From: Spartobacteria bacterium
Lineage (GTDB): Bacteria; Verrucomicrobiota; Verrucomicrobiia; Chthoniobacterales; Terrimicrobiaceae
Assembly (NCBI GenBank): GCA_947487745.1
Contig: CANKXQ010000115.1
Span: 1-5,174, forward strand
Direction: 5' to 3'
DNA: 5,174 nucleotides
Below are positions 1 to 5,174 of this stretch, in pieces; the stretch's first letter is position 1; the number at the start of each line of letters is the position of its first letter. The position numbers were made by a program, and so were the translations under genes. A model generated the notes under the pieces. It searched no databases, was not told the origin of the DNA, and was given only the letters and a program-made list of their open reading frames with translations.

Positions 1-1525
1 CATGCTGGCGGGTCAGCAGGGAAATCGTGATCATGGCCAGAATCCCCGCCCCGAGGTAGAGGGGCGTGGTTAACTGAACGAGCATCTCTGGTTTGATCGC
101 CGCAAGGTTGGAGGGATCGACTGCTGGAGAGAGGTGAATCAATTCGTAGCCATTCAGCACTCGGCCCACCAACCAGGCATACCATTCCGGCCACTTGGAC
201 GCAGGGATGTTGCCAAAGTAAAAAAGCGGGGCCATTACAGCCGATGCAACGACGGCTCCCGCCCCTGTGGCCCTCCGCCATGTGAGGGCTGCGAGCACCG
301 AGACGCCCAGCATCCCGCTCACTTGTTCCACGATGACCACGGCGTGCACGATGCCGAGGGACGAAGCCGCCACGATCCAGCCCAGAAAAACCGAAAGGCC
401 GGTGAACACACGCGCCATGAACAGGTAGTGCCCGGGCGAGGCGGTTTTGACGAAATAATTTTTATAGAGGTTGTTCACCATATTGCCGCCGAACGACAGC
501 ATCATTCCTGCGATCGTGCTCATCACGGCGGCGAGCATTGATGCGACCATCACGCCGCGCAGGCCTGCAGGCAGGGTGTGTAAACAGGACAAAGCAAACA
601 CCTCGTCCGGGCGAACGCCTGAAACTGTTGCGCCCCCGAAAACAGCAATTCCGAACAAACCGGTGAGTCCCCATCCCACAGTGCAAAATCTTTTGCCCAG
701 GTTTCCGATCAGCGCGAAGCGGGCAGCCATCTCGTTGCGCGCGCCCCCGGACCCTCCGCCGTAAACCATCGGTGCGGAGAAAAACAGGCTCACAGCGAAC
801 CAGAAAAGCCACACAAGCGGGACTCCCGAAGACCCGCCGAAAATTTCCCATGCTCCGGAGTTCACACTGGAAATGCGCGCCGAGACTTCTGCCAAGCCGC
901 CAACTTTCCAAACCATGAACGGCAGCACCAGAAATGACAGGATCACGATTAAAAGGCTTTGGAACATGTCCACCGCATAGGCCGCGACAACCCCTCCGAG
1001 CAGAGTGTAAACGAGGGTGGGAATGACAACCATTGCAATGGCTGTGTGAATCCCGATGGCAGGGAATCCATCGGCACCGGTCCCGGCCACCGCTGTGATC
1101 AAAATCGCTGCCGCCTTGATTCCAACCCCGAAGGCGAATGGCGCGACCAGCACGCCGTTGATGAGGTTGAACCATTCCATGACACGCCCGTAGCGCATGC
1201 GGAAAAAATCCACCATCGTCACAATTCGCAGCCTGCGGAGCACGGGCGGCCACATCCAGAACATGGGCGTGGCCAAGATGTAGGCCAGTGAGAGCCACAT
1301 GCCGGAGAGACCGTGCGAGTAGGTGTTGGCCGCCACCGAGACCGGGTGGTTGGCATTGATGCCGCCAGCGAAGGTCGATGCGATCATCATGCCCGTTCCG
1401 AGTTTCCGGCTGCCCAGAAGAAAACCGCCGGCATCCCTCACGCGCCTGCGGGCACGCCAGCCGATCCAAACCACGGTGGCTGTGTAGGCTGCCACAATCA
1501 GCCAATCAAAAAGGGAAAGAGTCAT
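1..1525 (-). CDS. Sodium:solute symporter, SSS family (3' end outside window)
   Basis: ATG at 1525 begins a frame I followed codon by codon to the left edge with no stop: 508 residues, the C-terminus missing. The protein is strongly hydrophobic, with about 12-13 membrane segments (for example near 5-23, 74-92, 120-145, 160-180, 186-207, 236-256, 281-299, 322-345, 368-388, 421-437, 486-504). SSS hallmarks: MMIASTFAGG (46-55) at the TM1 break; YTLLGGVVAAYAVDMFQSLL (173-192), the GG...A...D..Q signature; an ARNEMAARFALIGN loop (262-275); and GLRGVMVASMLAAVMSTIAG (321-340), where Ser336/Thr337 fit the Na2 sodium-site Ser pair of vSGLT-like carriers. The family moves sugars, sialic acid, amino acids, carboxylates and vitamins with sodium across the inner membrane. 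The two upstream carbohydrate genes point to a sugar, uronate or small glycoside. The start overlaps the lyase stop (ATGA), with no good Shine-Dalgarno just upstream, so translational coupling is likely. Family sure; substrate inferred. Confidence 0.92.
   Translation of the reverse strand, partial: MTLSLFDWLIVAAYTATVVWIGWRARRRVRDAGGFLLGSRKLGTGMMIASTFAGGINANHPVSVAANTYSHGLSGMWLSLAYILATPMFWMWPPVLRRLRIVTMVDFFRMRYGRVMEWFNLINGVLVAPFAFGVGIKAAAILITAVAGTGADGFPAIGIHTAIAMVVIPTLVYTLLGGVVAAYAVDMFQSLLIVILSFLVLPFMVWKVGGLAEVSARISSVNSGAWEIFGGSSGVPLVWLFWFAVSLFFSAPMVYGGGSGGARNEMAARFALIGNLGKRFCTVGWGLTGLFGIAVFGGATVSGVRPDEVFALSCLHTLPAGLRGVMVASMLAAVMSTIAGMMLSFGGNMVNNLYKNYFVKTASPGHYLFMARVFTGLSVFLGWIVAASSLGIVHAVVIVEQVSGMLGVSVLAALTWRRATGAGAVVASAVMAPLFYFGNIPASKWPEWYAWLVGRVLNGYELIHLSPAVDPSNLAAIKPEMLVQLTTPLYLGAGILAMITISLLTRQH
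1522..1525 (-). promoter_or_regulatory. ATGA start/stop overlap coupling the lyase-like gene to the symporter gene
   Basis: The symporter ATG (1525-1523) shares its last two bases with the lyase TGA stop (1524-1522). The 25 bases before the ATG hold no purine-rich Shine-Dalgarno match (CCATAACGACCC just before it), so re-initiation by ribosomes finishing the lyase is the likely way the symporter is translated. Confidence 0.75.
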
Positions 1526-4500
1526 GGGTCGTTATGGATCAAAAAGTCATCGACAAGAAACGAGCTGGCATCCCCATCCGCGACGCCAAGGCCTATAGGC
1601 CCGGGAGCCCAAAAATTGACATACCAACGATACTTTTCTCGGGCTCCGAAGGTCTTGTCCCACTTCACAAGCCCGGGGAGGGATTCGCTGAAGGATCGGT
1701 CCTCCTTCAGTCTCATGCTCCAGAAATCCTTGCCATCGCGGCGCAGCGTCAGCGAGTTCCCCTTTCTCACCAGTCCGACAGTGTGCCAGGAGTCATCGGT
1801 AAAAAACGGCTGCTCCCATGCGCCAATCGGTTTGTCGCCCCAGCCGGTGTAACGAAGTCCGCCGGGAACCTTGGCATTGCCGAGTTCCAGATAGACCTCG
1901 CGGCCGAAAAGAAGGCGAATCACGCTCTCCGGCGACAGAAGGCGAGCCTTGAAGGAAAGGAAAAAATCGCCTTCGAAAGTCCGGTTTGCAATGAGACTGT
2001 TGGCGAAGCGTTTTTTGTATCCTTCGCTCGGAACAACGCGGTAGCGGGCGTTGCCGCTGTCGTCGAAAAGATCCACGCGCCACTCGTCGGAACGCCTTGT
2101 CCAGTTCGCCAAATCGCCAAATTCCGGGTGGTCGGAAAACCGTGCGCTGAATGTCAATTCCAGCGGCTCGGATTCCGCCGTGTCTCCATCCGCATCGGTG
2201 GCGACCGCACGGAATGATGAGTGCCCTGCGCCCAATGCCCATGCGGGAAGGCTTGTTGACCAGGCCCCGTCTTTTGCGGGGCGGGGTTTGCCAAGGAGGC
2301 GATTGCCGAGGAACAGCTCGACGCCCACCGCTTTTCCTTCGGGATCGATCGCCGTGCCATGGAGTGTGAGGGGTTCTCCGGCCGGCAGGGGCACACCTGC
2401 AACCGGTGAAACAATGGCGATGGCAGGCGGCTGAGTGTTCGTGAGACGCACATTCCGCAAAGCTTCGCCCGTTCCACCCGCCTCATCGGTGGCTCTCGCG
2501 GAAAACCTCACCAGCCCGCTCTCCAGCACCGGGGTTTGAAAACTCCACTGGCCGTCTTTCACGGGAGCCGTTCCGAGCAACTGACCCTCTTGGAGAATCT
2601 GAACCCTGGTTGTTTTGGCGCCGGAAGGGCTCGACACCGTGCCATTCAAGGTGACTTTCCGCTCGGCTCCGCTCAAAACCCCATTCTCGGCTGGTTCCAT
2701 GATTTTTACATCGGGACGCTCCCAGCCTTGCACTTCCAGGCATGTGCCATCGATTCGGTAGGAGCGCGAGCCGACGGTGACGGTTCCGCTTGCGGGCGTG
2801 CCCTGCAAGCTCATGGATGGAGCGGTTGCACCCTTGCGGAGAAGGCTGAGCACAACGAGAAATCCGCCATCGCTCTCACCGGGGTGCGAGATATCGATCC
2901 AGTAATTGTGAGTCACTTCGAGCGCCTTCTCGCCGACCGGCGCGCTCATAGCCGAGCCGCGCTGGAAGTCGCCGGTCCGGAACACAGGGCTTGCCGGATA
3001 AAGCACGGTGCCTTCGAGACGGTCTCCCGTAAAGGCATTGGTGATGGCAAAAGTGCTCCCGTTCGTCGTGATGTGATTGTAGGGGCCTTCCCTACCAAAT
3101 CCCGGCGTGTTCAATCGCCAGAACTTTCCGTTTTCGGTGGTGTCTGCCACCACAAAAACCGCTTCGGCTCCAGTTCCAGGATCATAGTCGACAAGGTAGC
3201 GGCGTGTGTGGTCTTTTGTGCCAACATCGGAAAACGGCCGTGCGCGTCCCACAATGAACCCTCCACCCGAATCGCGGAGATCGGAATCAAGCCATTCATG
3301 AACCTGACCTTGAAAAACTGCGGAGTCCGGATCGCCCGCGAAGACCGTGCATTGGCCTCCCGGCTTTATGGTCGACCCGGAACCTGTCGTCCATGGCACG
3401 CCAAGTCCCCAGATGCGGTAGCCAAGTCCGTCCGGTCCATTGTGACCACCGTCTGTGAGCCCTGTTTTTACCATAAATTGCGTCAGAACATCCTGTCCTG
3501 AAGTATTGCCATGGTTTTTGCGAAAGCTCACAAATCCCCACTTGCGATCCCCCAGAGTTCGGCCAAATCCCTCAACTTCCGCCGGATTTTTTTCGGCTAG
3601 ATCGAGGGGGTAGAAGAGCAGGGCATACAATCCGCCACAGGAGGCCGAATCATACCGTTTGTCGCCCAAGGCCCCGAAAGAGCGGTTGTAAATCCATTTC
3701 AAAGCGGGCTTCACGCTATCCGGCGCAAAGGCGAAAGCCAGGTTGGCTGCTCCCTCGCCGGTCCAATCGGCATTGTCATCCTGAAAATCCGGATGCAACC
3801 CGAGGAATCCCGCGTTTTTCTGAGGAAGGGGAAGGAGGCCATGATAAATTACGACGAGGTTCTCCTGCACGGCCGGCACATTTTTGACGAAATCCGGATT
3901 TGAAAGTCGCCGAACGGCCAGTATGGCGGGAAAAGTGAATTGGGCTGGATAGAGGGTGTAGCCGTAGCCTTCGGGATTCCAACCTGTCGGCCGGGAATGC
4001 GTCCCAAGCGAAGTTTCAATGTATCGTTGGAGGGGTTGCATGGCCCTCGGGAGAAGTTCCCGGGCTTGACCTTCGTCTGTCGCGAGAAGGGAAAGGACCG
4101 CGCCTCCGTAGCGCACCCCATACCAATTGTTCCCGAATTTGTTTCCGCTTGGCCAGCCTGCTCCGCCGGAGGCCAGAAGCGACTCCGCATTCGAAAGGAG
4201 CGCTTTCGACATGGCGGTGTTCAAATCCATGCCAATGTATTCCTTGGGAAGATCGTAGGATTTGCCTTTCCAAACCACGCGCTCGGGGACGGTCTGATTT
4301 TTCCAAGCCTCGTAACACAGATCGTAGCTGATCGCCCCGCCCCTTGCGAGTGCTCCCCGCCTCAAGCCTTTATGCTTGGGATTCGCCCAGAGATCCGGCT
4401 GCGCGATGTAGTGGAGCATCTCATCCCTCGCAAGGTCGGCGTCCTTTTTGTCGCCGCTTGCCAGATACAAAATGGCGCTGTTGCCGAAATCCTTGTGGAA

Positions 4501-4701
4501 TTTCGGTCCGAATGGATCACCTCCATCGCGCACGAACCGGATGGCCTCAACGATAGACCGGCCTTCAGGCGTCTGCGCCTTGGCCCGAATCTCTGGAATC
4601 TGCCCGGCATCAAAAAATAGCCTTGGATGGGTGGAGTAACCTGCCTGCGCCAAGGCAGCAAAAAGAGCCCATCCAGCAAAAAGAACCGGGAGGAGTTTCA
4701 T
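1522..4701 (-). CDS. Secreted multidomain polysaccharide-lyase-like protein (heparinase II/III-like fold, two Ig-like domains, C-terminal lectin-like domain)
   Basis: Complete, 1059 residues. ATG at 4701 is chosen because it directly precedes a signal peptide (residues 1-20, cut likely after ALAQA) and follows a plausible Shine-Dalgarno, AAAGG, 6 bases upstream. The mature protein opens with HPRLFFDAGQIPEIRAKA, typical of heparinase II/III-like and alginate-lyase-like proteins. Residues about 25-370 look like the helical (alpha/alpha) toroid; about 385-650 like the beta-sandwich that follows in this fold. Candidate active-site residues by motif are Asn191/Asn192 (FGNNWYGVRYGG), His235, Tyr246/Tyr248 (PEGYGYTLYP) and His420 (TDGGHNGPDGLGYRIWG). 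Known lyases of this fold use Asn/His, Tyr and His for beta-elimination on uronate glycans. Two Ig-like modules (665-755, 758-852) and a concanavalin-like module (853-1059) follow. No C-terminal sorting domain or anchor is visible. The exact family is not recognised, so it may be an uncharacterised lyase or a non-lyase relative. It lies 18 bases after the GH130 gene and overlaps the symporter start. Confidence 0.85.
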   Translation of the reverse strand: MKLLPVLFAGWALFAALAQAGYSTHPRLFFDAGQIPEIRAKAQTPEGRSIVEAIRFVRDGGDPFGPKFHKDFGNSAILYLASGDKKDADLARDEMLHYIAQPDLWANPKHKGLRRGALARGGAISYDLCYEAWKNQTVPERVVWKGKSYDLPKEYIGMDLNTAMSKALLSNAESLLASGGAGWPSGNKFGNNWYGVRYGGAVLSLLATDEGQARELLPRAMQPLQRYIETSLGTHSRPTGWNPEGYGYTLYPAQFTFPAILAVRRLSNPDFVKNVPAVQENLVVIYHGLLPLPQKNAGFLGLHPDFQDDNADWTGEGAANLAFAFAPDSVKPALKWIYNRSFGALGDKRYDSASCGGLYALLFYPLDLAEKNPAEVEGFGRTLGDRKWGFVSFRKNHGNTSGQDVLTQFMVKTGLTDGGHNGPDGLGYRIWGLGVPWTTGSGSTIKPGGQCTVFAGDPDSAVFQGQVHEWLDSDLRDSGGGFIVGRARPFSDVGTKDHTRRYLVDYDPGTGAEAVFVVADTTENGKFWRLNTPGFGREGPYNHITTNGSTFAITNAFTGDRLEGTVLYPASPVFRTGDFQRGSAMSAPVGEKALEVTHNYWIDISHPGESDGGFLVVLSLLRKGATAPSMSLQGTPASGTVTVGSRSYRIDGTCLEVQGWERPDVKIMEPAENGVLSGAERKVTLNGTVSSPSGAKTTRVQILQEGQLLGTAPVKDGQWSFQTPVLESGLVRFSARATDEAGGTGEALRNVRLTNTQPPAIAIVSPVAGVPLPAGEPLTLHGTAIDPEGKAVGVELFLGNRLLGKPRPAKDGAWSTSLPAWALGAGHSSFRAVATDADGDTAESEPLELTFSARFSDHPEFGDLANWTRRSDEWRVDLFDDSGNARYRVVPSEGYKKRFANSLIANRTFEGDFFLSFKARLLSPESVIRLLFGREVYLELGNAKVPGGLRYTGWGDKPIGAWEQPFFTDDSWHTVGLVRKGNSLTLRRDGKDFWSMRLKEDRSFSESLPGLVKWDKTFGAREKYRWYVNFWAPGPIGLGVADGDASSFLVDDFLIHNDP
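1525..2145 (-). other. C-terminal concanavalin/LamG-like domain of the lyase-like protein
   Basis: Residues about 853-1059 read as a beta jelly roll. Key segments are FEGDFFLSFKARL (909-921), IRLLFGREVYLELGN (928-942), DDSWHTVGLVRKGNSLTLRR (969-988) with the W-H-x-V then L.L..DG pattern of LamG-like folds, and a closing strand GPIGLGVADGDASSFLVDDF (1034-1053). Such domains usually bind carbohydrate. The module assignment rests on pattern only; ligand residues cannot be named. Confidence 0.65.
2146..2709 (-). repeat. Two tandem Ig-like domains coded within the lyase-like gene
   Basis: Residues about 665-755 and 758-852 look like diverged copies of one module. Each opens with a hydrophobic strand and Pro turn (VKIMEPAENG; IAIVSPVAGV), then a Leu-x-Gly-Thr step (VTLNGTVSSP; LTLHGTAIDP), then LLG....KDG.WS (LLGTAPVKDGQWS; LLGKPRPAKDGAWS), then FSARATDEAGG versus FRAVATDADGD. 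This is the usual form of bacterial Ig-like spacer or adhesion domains in large secreted enzymes. The likely role is a spacer or glycan contact; no catalytic role is suggested. Confidence 0.8.
4642..4701 (-). other. Sec signal peptide of the lyase-like protein
   Basis: The first 20 residues are one Lys at position 2, a hydrophobic core (LLPVLFAGWALFAALA) and an A-Q-A motif before Gly21, which fits signal peptidase I cleavage after residue 20. There is no lipobox Cys, so this looks like a soluble exported protein rather than a lipoprotein. It supports both the start choice and an extracytoplasmic site of action. Confidence 0.85.
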
Positions 4702-4707
4702 CGCGAA

Positions 4708-4712
4708 CCTTT
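4708..4712 (-). promoter_or_regulatory. Ribosome binding site of the lyase-like gene
   Basis: AAAGG lies 6 bases before the ATG, inside the 18-base gap after the GH130 stop. It is a moderate Shine-Dalgarno match at a good distance and supports the start that yields an intact signal peptide. It overlaps a second stop codon (4713-4711) in the GH130 frame. Confidence 0.55.
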
Positions 4713-4719
4713 AGCGCTT

Positions 4720-5174
4720 TTACCAGTTTTTGCAGGCGTGGAGAATGTCTTCGAGACGCCCAGTGGCGAGGCACTGAACTGTATCGGCACCGCCATAGTA
4801 GACCTTTACGATGCCATCGGGTTCGATGATTTTGGAGCAGGGGAAGCACACGTGCTCGACCAGGCCGCGCATTTCGTATTCGGCCTCTGGGGCGAGGATC
4901 GGATGCTTGGCGAGGTGGCGGACGATCCAGGGTTTTTCCAGGTCGAGCAGGGCCGCTCCGATGCTGTATTCGCGCGAGGTGCAGTTGTTCATGATCGCGT
5001 GGAAAAGAATCAGCCAACCTTCCGGAGTGCGGTGTGGCACGGTGGACGCTCCGAGACCGCTGTAGGCAAAGTTCCACAGATCGGTGGTCTTTAAAACTTC
5101 GTGGGAATCGCCCCAGTGGATGAGATCCGGCGAGTGGCTGAGCCAAATGCTTCCCTTGCCGCCCTGGGCGGGGA
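4720..5174 (-). CDS. GH130 family glycoside phosphorylase/hydrolase, C-terminal part (5' end outside window)
   Basis: The frame is open from the right edge and stops at TAA (4722-4720), giving about 150 C-terminal residues; the true start is off the window. Family motifs seen in order (numbered from the first full visible codon): SHSPDLIHWG (12-21); GLGASTVPHRTPEGWLILFH (39-58), the conserved Gly-Ala / Pro / GWL..(Y/F)H segment; YSIGAALLDLEKPWIVRH; then HPILAPEAEYEMRG, VEHVCFPCSKII, VYYGGADTVQCLATGRLEDI. This is the end of a five-bladed beta-propeller. Known GH130 members phosphorolyse beta-mannosides (Man-beta-1,4-Glc, Man-beta-1,4-GlcNAc, beta-1,4- or beta-1,2-mannooligosaccharides) to mannose 1-phosphate; some subfamilies are beta-1,2-mannosidases. 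The His in WLILFH matches a position linked to phosphate binding in phosphorylase subfamilies, which mildly favours a phosphorylase. The catalytic Asp and the Arg residues that would decide it lie in the missing N-terminal half, as would any signal peptide. It is the first visible gene of the operon. Family call is strong; substrate is unknown. Confidence 0.9.
   Translation of the reverse strand, partial: PAQGGKGSIWLSHSPDLIHWGDSHEVLKTTDLWNFAYSGLGASTVPHRTPEGWLILFHAIMNNCTSREYSIGAALLDLEKPWIVRHLAKHPILAPEAEYEMRGLVEHVCFPCSKIIEPDGIVKVYYGGADTVQCLATGRLEDILHACKNW

Noticed and set aside
462..1505. A 347-codon minus-strand frame inside the symporter region
   Set aside because: It is out of frame with the symporter, whose frame is open over 508 codons and carries the SSS motifs and hydrophobic segments; this frame is Arg/Gly/Cys/His rich with no membrane pattern.
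1378..2217. A 279-codon plus-strand frame crossing the lyase/symporter junction
   Set aside because: It is antisense to both genes across their coupled junction and shows no family motifs; it also competes with another equally open plus-strand shadow (1313-1852).
2536..3501. A 321-codon open frame on the plus strand, opposite the lyase-like gene
   Set aside because: It lies wholly antisense to a gene with clear domain motifs, its translation shows no recognisable family or domain pattern, and it is rich in Arg, Cys and His as expected of shadow frames in GC-rich DNA.
4713..4718. Short palindrome AGCGCT in the GH130/lyase gap as a possible terminator or operator
   Set aside because: Six bases with no loop or U-tract cannot act as an intrinsic terminator, and there is no sign that it is more than chance within an 18-base gap.
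4720..5040. GTG at 5040 as the start of a short 106-residue GH130-like protein
   Set aside because: The same frame continues upstream to the window edge and carries further GH130 motifs (SHSPDLIHWG, GLGAST), so 5040 is an internal codon.
4610..5146. A 178-codon minus-strand frame over the GH130/lyase junction
   Set aside because: It is out of frame with the GH130 motifs and the lyase signal peptide, and its translation is Arg/Pro/Ser-rich without recognisable motifs.

Overview
The window is fully coding on the minus strand and holds three co-directional genes with almost no space between them. In order of transcription (right to left) they are: the C-terminal part of a family GH130 protein (mannosyl-transferring phosphorylase or mannosidase), cut by the right edge; a complete secreted multidomain protein of 1059 residues with a polysaccharide-lyase-like (heparinase II/III or alginate-lyase type) catalytic part; and a sodium:solute symporter (SSS family), cut by the left edge. 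The first gap is 18 bases and the second junction is an ATGA overlap, so this is very probably one operon whose promoter and terminator both lie outside the window.

The proposed logic is a small carbohydrate-use operon. The exported lyase-like enzyme would bind its glycan through C-terminal Ig-like and concanavalin-like domains and cut it. The symporter would take up a small sugar or sugar-acid product with sodium. The GH130 protein would process a beta-mannoside. The substrate cannot be read from the sequence. Pairing a uronate-type lyase fold with GH130 suggests a glycan with both uronic acid and mannose, but that is inference.

Host: the DNA is moderately GC-rich. SSS transporters used as sugar carriers, the large lyase with C-terminal Ig-like and lectin-like domains, and the absence of SusC/SusD genes resemble Verrucomicrobiota, Planctomycetota or Lentisphaerota more than Bacteroidota. 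This is a judgement of style, with no marker gene to support it. I saw no RNA genes, mobile elements, CRISPR arrays or intergenic stretches over 20 bases. The long plus-strand open frames are antisense shadows of the three genes.
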